Origin: Lacrimispora defluvii
Lineage (GTDB): Bacteria; Bacillota; Clostridia; Lachnospirales; Lachnospiraceae
NCBI GenBank assembly: GCA_013036995.1
Contig: JAAOXG010000057.1
Span: 1 to 36,191 of the forward strand
DNA length: 36,191 nucleotides
Reading direction: 5' to 3'
Shown: positions 8,918-17,724 of the stretch, piece by piece
Numbering within the stretch: the stretch's first letter is position 1
Layout of the letters: every line of letters starts with the position of its first letter
The notes under the pieces: generated by a model
What the model was told of the DNA's origin: nothing
What the model saw: only the letters and a program-made list of their open reading frames with translations
Databases searched by the model: none
Translations under genes and position numbers: made by a program

Positions 8918-8948
8918 TGAATTAAAAATAAAATCACTGTAATTGTTA

Positions 8949-9728
8949 TCAGACGTCCCTTAATCCATGAGAGAATTCTGGCATATACGGTCTGTAACGA
9001 AGCGGCATATGATTCAGCTGGCAAATGGGATTGGTACGTTCCCTGATAGCAATACTCTTTCTGAAACGTTTAAAAAGGTCCTCATATTCATCTTCCACCG
9101 ATGTTTTTATAATCTTATCTTCCCAATCAGATGGTAAAAAATCAGTCAGATACCAATGGCGGTATGCCGGGTGAAGGACTGCTTTTTTTCTATTAACATC
9201 ATATAGCACCCAGTTCTCACCAGACAAACGATCTGCAAAATGGGGAGCAAGAAGAACAATTACATCATTCTTAGGGCCAATTCTTCCTACCAGTAAATCC
9301 CCCTCCATCTCTGAAAAGCGAACAAATCCAGTCAAAAGGTGAGTCTCATTATCCACAAAACGGCACATTTGAAATATGTCATAAACAGCCTGGTTCTGAA
9401 GCATACTGACAACCCCGGCTCCTACACGAAAGCCATAGATCAGAAATCGGTAAATCTTATCTGCCCGCTCCATATCATTACTCAGAGCAGCTTTGTAAAC
9501 AACTTCATAAGCTTCTTCAGAAATCTTATTCCGGATTGCTGCAATCACCTTATCCGCTTTTTGAGAATCAACGGATACTTCTTCATACTGGCAGAACAAC
9601 TCCATGGTTGCACCGTCATCTTTCAGCCGGAGCTTCACATTGTCATGGCCCTTCCTGCTGGCCCATGCAGTATAAACACCGCTTAAAATCCCTTCTATAC
9701 TGCTGTCACAAAGGTATATCGTATTCAT
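8949..9728 (-). CDS. DNA repair-associated protein, TIGR03915 / DUF4130 family
   Basis: This 259-residue cytoplasmic protein belongs to the family that travels with a radical-SAM DNA modification/repair protein. It starts MNTIYLCDSSIEGILSGVY, and the tail ends in the characteristic pattern RTNPICQLNHMPLRYRPYMPEFS. A central segment, GFVRFSEMEGDLLVGRIGPKNDVIVLLAPHFADR split over about 135-170, is the conserved core of the domain. Its biochemical role is not established; the family name reflects context. Its ATG overlaps the TGA of the upstream radical-SAM gene by 4 nt (ATGA), so the two are translationally coupled and probably act together. Both genes lie behind a promoter with two LexA boxes, which supports a damage-response role. 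GGAGG precedes the start. Confidence 0.88.
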   Translation of the reverse strand: MNTIYLCDSSIEGILSGVYTAWASRKGHDNVKLRLKDDGATMELFCQYEEVSVDSQKADKVIAAIRNKISEEAYEVVYKAALSNDMERADKIYRFLIYGFRVGAGVVSMLQNQAVYDIFQMCRFVDNETHLLTGFVRFSEMEGDLLVGRIGPKNDVIVLLAPHFADRLSGENWVLYDVNRKKAVLHPAYRHWYLTDFLPSDWEDKIIKTSVEDEYEDLFKRFRKSIAIRERTNPICQLNHMPLRYRPYMPEFSHGLRDV

Positions 9729-11053
9729 ACCAAAATACCTCCTGAATTTACCTGTGTCGTCAGACTGGTATCATCAAACAGAGACAGCTGCTGATACGTA
9801 TTGGTAGAGCTGATATCCCAGACACTTCTTCTTTCTTCTCCCACCAGGTGTCTGGATATATAATCCTCTTCAATCTTTACCGGGTACATCATCCTCCCAG
9901 AGCAGGTAATAAAATAATGGGCTCTCTTCAGTACAACTCCCATCTTCTTTAGTGCATCAAAGTCTAAAACCCCGCTTCGTCTGGCCGCAATAATCCGCTT
10001 TACAGACTTTACGCCCATACCTGGAACCCTCAAAAGGGTAAAATAATCGGCCCGGTTCACCTCCACCGGAAACTGTTCCAGATGCCGCAGTGCCCAATCG
10101 CACTTAGGATCCAGAAGAACATTAAAATTAGGGCGGTCTTCTGATAGCAGTTCTTCGGCCTGAAATCCGTAAAACCGCATCAGCCAGTCAGCCTGGTAAA
10201 GTCTGTGTTCTCTTAAAAGCGGCGGTCCTCCCGGAAGAGCAGGCAGGCTGCTGTCCTGATTAACTGGTACAAACGCAGAATAAAATACCCGTTTTAAGTC
10301 ATAGTTTTTGTACAATGCCTCTGCCACCATCATCATCTGGTAGTCATTCTCCGGTGTGGCACCTACAATCATCTGAGTACTTTGGCCTGCCGGAACGAAG
10401 GCAGGAGCCTTTTTATATTCCATTAACTCAAAACGGTTGGTTACAATCCCGTTCTGAATCTGCTTCATGGGTTTTAATATCTTGTCACGATTTTTACCTG
10501 GAGCCAGTTTTTTTAACCCTTCTGCAGTGGGAAGCTCTAAATTAATGCTCATACGGTCTGCAAGAAATCCTGTCTTTTCTATTAACAGGGGATCTGCACC
10601 CGGAATGGCTTTTACATGAATGTATCCATGAAAGTGGTACTCCTCTCTCAGCTTTTTTAACGTCTGATAGATAAGATCCATGGTATAGTCTGCACTGGTC
10701 AGTACACCAGAGCTTAAAAACAATCCCTCAATATAATTGCGTCGGTAGAACTGTATGGTAAGCTGACAAACCTCCTCCGGAGTAAACGCAGTGCGCACCA
10801 CGTCATTGGAAGATCTGTTGATGCAGTATTTGCAATCGTAAATACACTGATTTGTAAATAATATCTTAAGCAAAGAGATACATCTTCCATCTGCTGAAAA
10901 GCTATGGCAGATACCTGCTTTACTGGCATTGCCGATGGTACCTGCCTTTCCCTTGCGGTCTACCCCGCTGGAAGTACATGCCACATCATACTTGGCTGCA
11001 TCCGACAATATCTCTAATTTTTCCTGAACACTTAATGATTCCTGTATTAGCAT
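9725..11053 (-). CDS. Putative DNA modification/repair radical SAM protein (TIGR03916 family)
   Basis: This is a predicted radical S-adenosylmethionine enzyme of 442 residues. The [4Fe-4S] motif CIYDCKYC uses Cys70, Cys74 and Cys77, in the family's CxxxCxxC spacing. Upstream cysteines around residues 26-58 are also conserved-looking. A TIM-barrel core follows, with FLSSGVLTSADYTM and DRMSINLELPT. The C-terminal part holds a helix-hairpin-helix-like DNA-binding element, LLRVPGMGVKSVKRIIAARR (about 356-375). This combination suggests radical chemistry on DNA, but the substrate is unknown. ATG 11053 is chosen for GAGGTGAAGAG upstream; further in-frame codons reach 11095 but would run through the LexA box. 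It is the first gene of the operon with the TIGR03915 gene. Confidence 0.9.
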   Translation of the reverse strand: MLIQESLSVQEKLEILSDAAKYDVACTSSGVDRKGKAGTIGNASKAGICHSFSADGRCISLLKILFTNQCIYDCKYCINRSSNDVVRTAFTPEEVCQLTIQFYRRNYIEGLFLSSGVLTSADYTMDLIYQTLKKLREEYHFHGYIHVKAIPGADPLLIEKTGFLADRMSINLELPTAEGLKKLAPGKNRDKILKPMKQIQNGIVTNRFELMEYKKAPAFVPAGQSTQMIVGATPENDYQMMMVAEALYKNYDLKRVFYSAFVPVNQDSSLPALPGGPPLLREHRLYQADWLMRFYGFQAEELLSEDRPNFNVLLDPKCDWALRHLEQFPVEVNRADYFTLLRVPGMGVKSVKRIIAARRSGVLDFDALKKMGVVLKRAHYFITCSGRMMYPVKIEEDYISRHLVGEERRSVWDISSTNTYQQLSLFDDTSLTTQVNSGGILV

Positions 11054-11063
11054 CTCTTCACCT

Positions 11064-11077
11064 CGAACATTTGTTCT
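11064..11077. promoter_or_regulatory. LexA (SOS) box just downstream of the -10
   Basis: CGAACATTTGTTCT fits the Bacillus/Clostridium LexA consensus CGAAC-N4-GTTCG with a single outer mismatch. It covers the expected transcription start of the radical-SAM repair operon, where LexA binding would block RNA polymerase. Confidence 0.85.
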
Positions 11078-11085
11078 TATTATGA

Positions 11086-11114
11086 ATATTATCATATATT
11101 TTAAATTATTTCAA
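11086..11114 (-). promoter_or_regulatory. Sigma-A promoter of the radical-SAM repair operon
   Basis: Minus-strand TTGAAA (11109-11114), a 17-bp spacer and TAATAT (11086-11091). It lies between two LexA boxes, one upstream of the -35 and one at the start site. Confidence 0.8.
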
Positions 11115-11122
11115 GTACTTCC

Positions 11123-11136
11123 CGAATATATGTTCT
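11123..11136. promoter_or_regulatory. Second LexA (SOS) box, upstream of the -35
   Basis: CGAATATATGTTCT matches CGAAC-N4-GTTCG at all but two positions. It is 59 bp from the first box, measured start to start, and 8 bp upstream of the -35. It is a weaker match than the start-site box, and the pair suggests cooperative LexA repression. Confidence 0.65.
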
Positions 11137-11186
11137 CTTTTTCTGGTGATTTCGATTCCTTACTTCATACAGAAAACAGGCAACAG

Positions 11187-11211
11187 AAAAAGACGGCGAA
11201 ATTCCCCGTCT
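11187..11211 (-). terminator. Terminator after galE
   Basis: AGACGG (11191-11196) and CCGTCT (11206-11211) form a short 6-bp GC-containing stem, followed on the minus strand by TTTTT. It lies about 30 bp past the galE stop. The stem is short but the position and U-tract fit. Confidence 0.65.
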
Positions 11212-11241
11212 CTGTCTGCTGATTAAGCCCGCTATTTAAAC

Positions 11242-12261
11242 TTATTTTTCAAATCCACCTGGATTATTCTTCTGCCAATTCCAGGAATCACGGCACATCT
11301 CAATAATTCCCCGCTCTGCTTTCCAGCCAAGCTCCTTCTCTGCTTTGGAAGGGTCAGCATAGCATGTGGGAATATCCCCTGCCCTGCGATCCATAATCGT
11401 ATACGGAATCTTTAAATCATTTGCTTTTTCAAATGCACCGATTACATCAAGAACACTGTATCCGATTCCTGTTCCCAGATTATAAATCTGTACTCCGCCT
11501 GACTGCTTTGACATGGCATTTAATGCTTTCACATGACCTACTGCCAGGTCAACAACATGAATGTAGTCACGGACACAGGTTCCATCCGGAGTATCATAAT
11601 CCTTACCAAAGACTCCAAGACGCTCCAGCTTTCCTACCGCTACCTGAGTAATATAAGGAAGAAGATTATTTGGAATGCCTTTTGGATCCTCTCCGATCCG
11701 GCCGGATTCATGAGCTCCGATGGGATTGAAGTAACGTAATAACATTACATTCCACTCTGGATCTGCCGTATTTAAATCCGTCAGGATCTGTTCTAACATT
11801 CCCTTGGTTCTACCATAAGGATTGGTGATTTCTCCCTTGGGACATTCTTCTGTAATGGGCACGAATTCAGGATCTCCATATACTGTAGCGGAAGAACTAA
11901 ACACAATATTCTTCACTCCGTGCTTCCTCATAACATCACAGAGCACTAACGTTCCTGTAATGTTATTATGATAATATTCAAGAGGCTTATAAACTGATTC
12001 ACCAACCGCCTTCAGCCCTGCAAAATGAATGACGCCATCAATCGTTTCTTTATTAAAAATCTGTTCCAGCGCTTCCCGGTCCAATAAATCTGCCTCATAA
12101 AAATTCAGTTTTTTTCCTGTTATTTCCATAACACGATTCATGGACTCCCTGCTGGAATTGCACAGATTGTCAACTACCACTACCTCTAACCCGGCATTGA
12201 GCAGTTCTACGCAGGTATGACTTCCTATGTATCCAGCACCACCGGTCACTAATATCGCCAT
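11242..12261 (-). CDS. galE: UDP-glucose 4-epimerase
   Basis: GalE interconverts UDP-glucose and UDP-galactose using tightly bound NAD+, in the Leloir pathway and in making cell-surface sugars. The 339-residue protein has the NAD+ motif [11 protein letters not shown] (6-16), Asp31 for the ribose, and FSSSATVYG with Ser124. The YGRTK motif supplies catalytic Tyr149 and Lys153. The RYFNPIGAH segment and the C-terminal [16 protein letters not shown] are standard for the bacterial enzyme. AAAGGAGGAAG precedes the ATG. It stands alone with its own promoter and terminator and no galK or galT beside it, so a housekeeping role in polysaccharide synthesis is as likely as galactose use. Confidence 0.97.
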   Translation of the reverse strand: MAILVTGGAGYIGSHTCVELLNAGLEVVVVDNLCNSSRESMNRVMEITGKKLNFYEADLLDREALEQIFNKETIDGVIHFAGLKAVGESVYKPLEYYHNNITGTLVLCDVMRKHGVKNIVFSSSATVYGDPEFVPITEECPKGEITNPYGRTKGMLEQILTDLNTADPEWNVMLLRYFNPIGAHESGRIGEDPKGIPNNLLPYITQVAVGKLERLGVFGKDYDTPDGTCVRDYIHVVDLAVGHVKALNAMSKQSGGVQIYNLGTGIGYSVLDVIGAFEKANDLKIPYTIMDRRAGDIPTCYADPSKAEKELGWKAERGIIEMCRDSWNWQKNNPGGFEK

Positions 12262-12293
12262 GTTAACTTCCTCCTTTTAAATGTCCTGAAACT

Positions 12294-12322
12294 ATTATAA
12301 GCAGGAAATCAAAAAATAACAA
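12294..12322 (-). promoter_or_regulatory. Sigma-A promoter of galE
   Basis: Minus-strand TTGTTA (12317-12322), a 17-bp spacer and a perfect TATAAT (12294-12299), with a leader of about 25 nt to the galE start. Confidence 0.75.
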
Positions 12323-12365
12323 TGTAGAATTTCTTAAAAACCTATGATTTTTATCTTGATTTCTT

Positions 12366-14627
12366 CTATTTAAATATAGAAGTAAAAAAACCGTAAATTT
12401 TTTTAAAAATATTTCCTATGCGGTGAAGCACATTGCCATCGGGATGAAAATCTTCATCTGCTTTGCTGTCCCTGTCTTCTTCGTCTTGTTTAATTTCCCC
12501 TGTTCTCAGTATGATCTGAATGCTCTTTGGTGATGGGTTCTTTACCGACGTCATGGAAACCGGCTTTGCTTCTAAATCAATATTTAACAGGGTTGTATCC
12601 TCGGTGGTATATTCATCCCACTTATCATCAATCATATTTTTAATTGTATCCTTTGCATTTCTTAAGACTTCAGTCTGATCAAGTCCGTTTCCTGCAATAT
12701 CCAGGGTATCAGCCAGCCCGTTTAACGTCTTTTGTGTACTGCCGTTTAACGAGTTTCCCACCGTCTTTAACTGACTCTCCAGAGAACGGAAGAATACATT
12801 CATGGAATCAATACTCCTTGATGCACTGTCTGTCATTTTCCCCATATCCGTCAGCGTATTAAGCATCTCATCATGATGACGGTTTAAAATCCCATTGAGT
12901 TCCTCTGCATTTCCAATCAGATCATCTGCAGTATCACAAAGTTTACCAACGGCATCCGTGGTTTTTATTACCCCGTCTGTTGCCCCGTTAATATGGTTTC
13001 CTTCCGCATAAAGGTCACCAATAAGTGCTTTTGTCAAACCAAGGAACTTAGACATATCGTCGGAGAGTCCTGCCCCGCTTCCTGCCAGCTGGGGCAAAAG
13101 CTGTGCCAGTGGAGCTGCAGCCTGCATAGCTGCATTTGTTGCAGCATTTGTTGCAGCATTTGTTGCAGAACTGGGGGAAGCAATATTCCCGGCTCCCAGT
13201 GCAGAGGATAAATAATTGGTTAATGTATTTATTTCTGTAACAGAATAGCCTTTCTCATTAAACAGATAAGAGGAAATCTCGTCACTGTCTGCCAGATCTT
13301 CTGCCTTGATATCCTCAAGCAAGTCTTCCAGATCCTCATCTCCAAGTGCCTGTGCCGAAGCGCTAAGTGATCCGCTTAAAGACACCATCTGGGGAAGTAT
13401 CTTTGCCAGCTGTTCCAGCTCCTTCGCCAGTGTCTGCTGTTGGTTTGTCAGTGTGTTTAAATGGTCCTGTGTTTTATCAAGCTGCTTTAAAACCATCTGG
13501 GTCTTCATTCCTGTTTCCGGAGAATTCACCAGTTTCTGCAATTCCTTCAGTTCATCTCTTAGATCTCTTACTCCTTCCTGAAGATCGTTTAAATCCGGAG
13601 TAAGATCACTTAGGATTTCAGTCAGGTGATTCGTCTGGCCTCTTAAATCATTTAACGCTGTCTTGGCATTCTCCGTGTGATTGTAAAACGGCCGCAGTGT
13701 CTGAGACAGTCCATCCAGTGCAGTAAGGGCATCATCGGCGTTTTGATAAACCTTTCCTTTGGAATCCGCAACAATCTGTCTGGTTTTATCAAGTCCTCTG
13801 ATTCCATCTGATGTGTTGTCAATACTGCTCTTCATCTGATCCATGGTATTTAGCACCACATCCAGGCTGTCACTGATTGCATCAGCGGAATCTTCCATGG
13901 TTTCCTTTGCTTCCCGTAAATCTTTAACCTTGTCAAGCTGGCTCACTGTCAGCGGAACCATGGCAAAAACAACTCCGGAAAATTTAAAATCATCAGTTCC
14001 GATGCGGATGGAATAATGTCCATCTTCGCCTGGAAGCGCAAAGAAAACAACCGTGCTTAAATTACCAACCGTTTGTACCTGGGCGCCTTCTGCTTCCAGG
14101 CTTAAGTTTTTATCCATATCTACGACAGCACTACCCATCAATGTCATATTATTTTTGTAAAAATCAGAAAGTCCTTCATTGGGCTTAAGATCCACATTTA
14201 CTTCTACCAGACCTTTTTCACCCGCCAGTTCCTCTGCTTTTTTCTCTACTCCGTTAAGCCTGTAACTGACTGTAATATCCCAGGGCAGTTCTTTTTTTTC
14301 TGTCTTTGTCTGCCCCTCAAAATAAAACCTCTTTTCTCCTGCTTCCGGAGTAAACGTTACCGACCCGTCTTCTCCAATTACCGGCTGGGAATGATCAGTC
14401 AGATTAATTACCTTTTCATAATTTCCATAATCCACCAGTGACTCATTTCCATCTGTTTTATAAATCTTTACAATACTGCTTTCTTTTATTTCACCATAGG
14501 GATCCATTGTTACATAAAGAGTTTCATCGTATGGAGGCTGAACCTGCGATGCCAGCGGCATCAGTACAGACTGCATAGAAAAAACAGCAGCCAGCCCTAT
14601 GGATAATATTTTTTTATGCTTATTCAT
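12366..14627 (-). CDS. Secreted/surface coiled-coil protein co-encoded with an MMPL transporter; function unknown
   Basis: I do not recognise a named family for this 753-residue protein. It starts with a signal peptide (MNKHKKILSIGLAAVFSMQ, ending near the ASQ at 27-29). A beta-rich N-terminal region of about 200 residues follows. A long helical stretch (about 230-440) has heptad-like Leu/Asp/Lys spacing typical of coiled coils. A low-complexity hinge with NAATNAATNAAMQAAA lies near 490-505, and a second coiled region runs to about 670. The charged C-terminus finishes with an amphipathic helix, IGNIFKKIYGFFTSIFK. Its start overlaps the end of the MMPL gene by 8 nt, so the pair is translationally coupled. 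It probably spans or shields the exterior side of the transporter, like an adaptor or periplasmic-arm substitute. That role is inference. Confidence 0.75.
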   Translation of the reverse strand: MNKHKKILSIGLAAVFSMQSVLMPLASQVQPPYDETLYVTMDPYGEIKESSIVKIYKTDGNESLVDYGNYEKVINLTDHSQPVIGEDGSVTFTPEAGEKRFYFEGQTKTEKKELPWDITVSYRLNGVEKKAEELAGEKGLVEVNVDLKPNEGLSDFYKNNMTLMGSAVVDMDKNLSLEAEGAQVQTVGNLSTVVFFALPGEDGHYSIRIGTDDFKFSGVVFAMVPLTVSQLDKVKDLREAKETMEDSADAISDSLDVVLNTMDQMKSSIDNTSDGIRGLDKTRQIVADSKGKVYQNADDALTALDGLSQTLRPFYNHTENAKTALNDLRGQTNHLTEILSDLTPDLNDLQEGVRDLRDELKELQKLVNSPETGMKTQMVLKQLDKTQDHLNTLTNQQQTLAKELEQLAKILPQMVSLSGSLSASAQALGDEDLEDLLEDIKAEDLADSDEISSYLFNEKGYSVTEINTLTNYLSSALGAGNIASPSSATNAATNAATNAAMQAAAPLAQLLPQLAGSGAGLSDDMSKFLGLTKALIGDLYAEGNHINGATDGVIKTTDAVGKLCDTADDLIGNAEELNGILNRHHDEMLNTLTDMGKMTDSASRSIDSMNVFFRSLESQLKTVGNSLNGSTQKTLNGLADTLDIAGNGLDQTEVLRNAKDTIKNMIDDKWDEYTTEDTTLLNIDLEAKPVSMTSVKNPSPKSIQIILRTGEIKQDEEDRDSKADEDFHPDGNVLHRIGNIFKKIYGFFTSIFK
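13132..13167 (-). repeat. Three exact 12-bp tandem repeats inside the coiled-coil gene
   Basis: The unit GCATTTGTTGCA occurs three times in a row (13132-13143, 13144-13155, 13156-13167). On the coding strand it gives repeats of Asn-Ala-Ala-Thr. In-frame 12-bp units can expand or contract without breaking the gene. Confidence 0.95.
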
Positions 14628-16803
14628 TTACATCCCCTCCTTTTAACGTTCCTCTCACTTTTGTATATTTTAAGCGACGCCTTTCTTTTCGTTTTATGGA
14701 ACGTTCCTGCTGTTTTTGAATCTGTTTATCAAACAAACTAAGAAGTGCCGGTAACAGAGATAATACTAATATCATACTAAGTAAAGCCCCTCTGCCCACC
14801 AGCCTTCCCACCTGGGAGATTGCCTGAATGGAGGAAGTGAAAAACAGAAGATATCCCACCACAGTCAGAATGCCTCCTGATGTGAGGATGGATAAGGTGC
14901 TCTTGGAAATAGCCGCCATTGCTGAGTCTGTATTATTCATGGTTTTTCTAAACCCCAGATAATTGTTGGTCATCAATATGGAATAGTCAATAGTGGCACC
15001 CAGCTGAAGACAGCTGACGATAATATAGCCGATATAAACCATACTGTCTCCCATAACGTAAGGTAAAGTCATATTCAAGTAGATTGCCACCTCAATAGGG
15101 ATAATAACAAGAATCGGCACCAGAATCGCCTGAAAGGTCACTAATACCACAAGCGCAACCCCCGCAAGTGAAAGGAGAGATACCTTATTATAATCATCTG
15201 TAAGGATATCACGGATGTCAATGGTTGTTGGTGTCATGCCGATCACATAAGCATCATCAGGGTAAAATTCACGTATTACATTCTCAAGCTTCTGGCTGCA
15301 GTCAAAAGCATACTGGCTTTCCTGAACCGTATTCATGGATATTAAAAATCTGGCATACCGGCTGCTTCTTAACTGCTTGCTCACCTTATCCGGCAGAAAG
15401 CTTTCCGGTATTCCTCTGGGTATTGTACCTGACATGGAAATGGCATAATTTACAAAATCCAGATCCTCCAGCGCATCTGTCAGTTGTCTTTCCGTTACCA
15501 CCGAACCATTTGGCACAATCCCGATTATCATATTGGATTTTCCAAACTCCTCATTGATTTTTCTGGTATCCTCATAGACTCTTGTTCCCGGGCCTGCCCC
15601 GATGGCATCATCGCCATAGTAAAAGGCATTCATGTTTTGGCCAAAGTAACAGGGAACAGCCAGGATCATTGCTATGATAAACACAGGTTTTCTTAACCTG
15701 TTCATCAGCTTTGCAAACCGGTCAAAGGGGGGTACGAAGGGCTTATGAGCCGTTTTTTCTATCATATTATCAAAATGCAGGATCAGGGTCGGCATCAGGA
15801 AAAGTACGGTTGCAAGGCTGCAGAGAATTCCCTTTGTCAAAACAAATCCCACATCCCGGCCGATAGTAAAACGCATAAATGCGATGACTATAAATCCCAC
15901 AATCGTAGTTGCTCCGCTGGCCAGAATAGAACTGCAGGATTCCTTCACCGCCAATTCCATGGCTTTGTGTATTTCTACTCCCGTTTTTTTAATGGCAGTA
16001 AACGTATGTAAAAGAAAGATCGAATAATCCATAGAAACCGCCAGCTGTAAAATAGCTGCTGTTGAAAATGTAAAAAATGAGATTGTACCAAACATCAGAT
16101 TAGATCCCATATTCAGTATAATTGCAATTATCATAATTAAAATAAATAAAAATGGTTCCATCCAGGATGTGGTCGTAAGTGCCAGTATCAGCCAGATAAT
16201 AACCAGTGCCATGCCAATGGCTATGGTTATCTCATGTGTAATCGATTCCTCCCTCTCTTTACTTGATATTGCACTTCCTGCAAAACACCCCCGATCCTTT
16301 CCAACAATACGGTATATTTCCTTTATGGCGGAACGGGTAAGCGGACTGTCATCTCCTTTTTTAAAAATCACATCCATCAGTGCATTTCCATCACGGTAAT
16401 AGTTTTTCATAGAGAAGGAATCAAGTGAAGTCATATCCGTCAGTCCCTCATTTGCAAAGGAAGCGCCCATGTATACATCTGTTGTAAGATCAGGTCCTAT
16501 TACCACATCCACGCCCTCCAGATCTGAGATTTTACTCCTGATCCGTTTCGCTTCCTGAAGGCTTACGTTTTTTACCATAATCCGGGCCATGCCAGGATAT
16601 CCGAACTCATCTTCCATCACATCCAAAGCCTGTTTCGTCTGGGCAAACTGGGGCAGATACTTACTTAAATCATAGTTGACTTTCACAAAAGGAAAGCACA
16701 CTGCGCAGATTATGGTCCCTACAAAAAATACACTCTCAATCAATTTTCCTTTAAATACAATGAAATGAACGAATTTGTCAAAAAAACTTTTATTCTTTTC
16801 CAT
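14620..16803 (-). CDS. MMPL/RND family exporter
   Basis: This is a 727-residue membrane transporter of the MMPL branch of the RND superfamily, likely driven by the proton gradient. One membrane helix near the N-terminus is followed by an extracytoplasmic domain (about 45-195). A block of five or six helices follows (200-385, containing AAILQLAVSMDYSIFLLHTF), then a second external domain (about 400-540). The final helix block has LQLGATIDYSILMTNNYLGF. The paired MDYSI/IDYSI motifs carry the membrane Asp expected for proton coupling. ATG 16803 is preferred to 16815 because GGAGG lies 5 nt before it. It overlaps the downstream coiled-coil gene by 8 nt and is divergent from a TetR gene across an overlapping promoter. 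This is the usual layout for a self-limiting efflux or lipid-export system. The substrate is unknown. Confidence 0.92.
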   Translation of the reverse strand: MEKNKSFFDKFVHFIVFKGKLIESVFFVGTIICAVCFPFVKVNYDLSKYLPQFAQTKQALDVMEDEFGYPGMARIMVKNVSLQEAKRIRSKISDLEGVDVVIGPDLTTDVYMGASFANEGLTDMTSLDSFSMKNYYRDGNALMDVIFKKGDDSPLTRSAIKEIYRIVGKDRGCFAGSAISSKEREESITHEITIAIGMALVIIWLILALTTTSWMEPFLFILIMIIAIILNMGSNLMFGTISFFTFSTAAILQLAVSMDYSIFLLHTFTAIKKTGVEIHKAMELAVKESCSSILASGATTIVGFIVIAFMRFTIGRDVGFVLTKGILCSLATVLFLMPTLILHFDNMIEKTAHKPFVPPFDRFAKLMNRLRKPVFIIAMILAVPCYFGQNMNAFYYGDDAIGAGPGTRVYEDTRKINEEFGKSNMIIGIVPNGSVVTERQLTDALEDLDFVNYAISMSGTIPRGIPESFLPDKVSKQLRSSRYARFLISMNTVQESQYAFDCSQKLENVIREFYPDDAYVIGMTPTTIDIRDILTDDYNKVSLLSLAGVALVVLVTFQAILVPILVIIPIEVAIYLNMTLPYVMGDSMVYIGYIIVSCLQLGATIDYSILMTNNYLGFRKTMNNTDSAMAAISKSTLSILTSGGILTVVGYLLFFTSSIQAISQVGRLVGRGALLSMILVLSLLPALLSLFDKQIQKQQERSIKRKERRRLKYTKVRGTLKGGDVNE

Positions 16804-16847
16804 ATCCCCCTCCATTTATAATCGCTGATCTACTAATGGATACTTTA

Positions 16848-16876
16848 TTGACTTTTGAACACGTGTATATTATAAT
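16848..16876 (+). promoter_or_regulatory. Promoter of the tetR-like gene
   Basis: Plus-strand TTGACT (16848-16853), a 17-bp spacer and perfect TATAAT (16871-16876). Its -10 overlaps the -10 of the opposing MMPL promoter. The leader to the regulator's start would be about 140 nt, unusually long. Confidence 0.8.
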
Positions 16877-16884
16877 ACTAGTGT
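16859..16884. promoter_or_regulatory. Candidate TetR operator, 26-bp imperfect dyad over both promoters
   Basis: The dyad runs from ACACGTGTAT (16859-16868) to ATACTAGTGT (16875-16884), which match as inverted arms at 8 of 10 positions around the AT-rich centre. It covers both -10 hexamers, so one bound regulator would shut both genes. Confidence 0.6.
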
Positions 16885-16897
16885 ACATAACATTCAA
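16869..16897 (-). promoter_or_regulatory. Promoter of the MMPL/coiled-coil operon
   Basis: Minus-strand TTGAAT (16892-16897), a 17-bp spacer and perfect TATAAT (16869-16874). It faces the tetR promoter, and the two -10 elements share four base pairs. Confidence 0.78.
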
Positions 16898-17023
16898 TAA
16901 TCAATCTATTTTGATACATCTATTAATAATCACTGAATATTTTCCAGCATAATACTCAACACCATTTAGAATTTCGTCAATTAAAATCAGAAGGCGCGTC
17001 AAGGCGCGAGGGGGAGGAATTGT

Positions 17024-17605
17024 ATGGACATGCAAAAGCAGGATCGACGCATACGAAAAACTCAAAGATTATTAAAAGAAAGTCTTCTTGAGCTTATGGA
17101 AAAAAAAGATTTTAAAAATATATCCGTAAAGGATATTACCGAGCTGGCAGATTTAAACCGCGGAACCTTTTATCTCCATTACGCAGATACTTACAGTCTT
17201 CTGCAGGAAATGGAAACGGAAGTGTTAAGAGACTTTCAAAACATGGTAAACGGCTATCGGGACGCTTTTAAAAAGGCTTCTCTCATGCCAGTAACAATTC
17301 CCATCATTCAATATATTGAAGAAAACAAAAAGATATGTAAAATCCTTTTTGAGAATAGTTCATCCAATGATTTTGTTAATCGCTTCCATACTCTTATTCT
17401 AAAAAACGGAACTGCCATCATCAAAGAGCAATACCCCAATGCAAAGGATGTAACCTTAAACTATTTTTTGGAATTCATAACCTACGGACTTACCGGAGTT
17501 TTTAAACAGTGGCTCAATACCGATATGCAGCAGCCGAAAGAAGAAGTTGCAGAATTCGTGGATAAGGTTATAATGGGAACTGCAAAAAATCTTTTAACCG
17601 CATAA
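17024..17605 (+). CDS. TetR/AcrR family transcriptional regulator (divergent from the MMPL operon)
   Basis: The 193-residue protein has an N-terminal helix-turn-helix at about 12-58, with the signature NISVKDITELADLNRGTFYLHY close to the DhaS/AcrR-type TetR pattern. A helical ligand domain with KICKILFENSSSNDFVNRFH fits the TetR_C_7-type C-terminal region. GGGGGAGG lies 6 nt before the ATG. Divergence from the MMPL exporter and a dyad over both promoters make it the likely local repressor, released when a ligand (probably an exporter substrate) binds. The long leader before it contains a GC-rich direct repeat, GGCGCG, at about 16993-17009. Confidence 0.9.
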   Translation: MDMQKQDRRIRKTQRLLKESLLELMEKKDFKNISVKDITELADLNRGTFYLHYADTYSLLQEMETEVLRDFQNMVNGYRDAFKKASLMPVTIPIIQYIEENKKICKILFENSSSNDFVNRFHTLILKNGTAIIKEQYPNAKDVTLNYFLEFITYGLTGVFKQWLNTDMQQPKEEVAEFVDKVIMGTAKNLLTA

Positions 17606-17724
17606 TTGTGTGATAAATATAAGACAATCCTTATGTTTCAATAAGTACTGACCGATATATGGTTAGTTAGATTTTGTAACTGTATCTAATCTTTTGCATT
17701 AAATATTACATAAGGACGATCATT

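Noticed and set aside
16993-17009. Short GGCGCG direct repeat in the tetR leader as a mobile-element scar or riboswitch
   Set aside because: Only two six-base copies, with no flanking repeats and no recognisable RNA fold.
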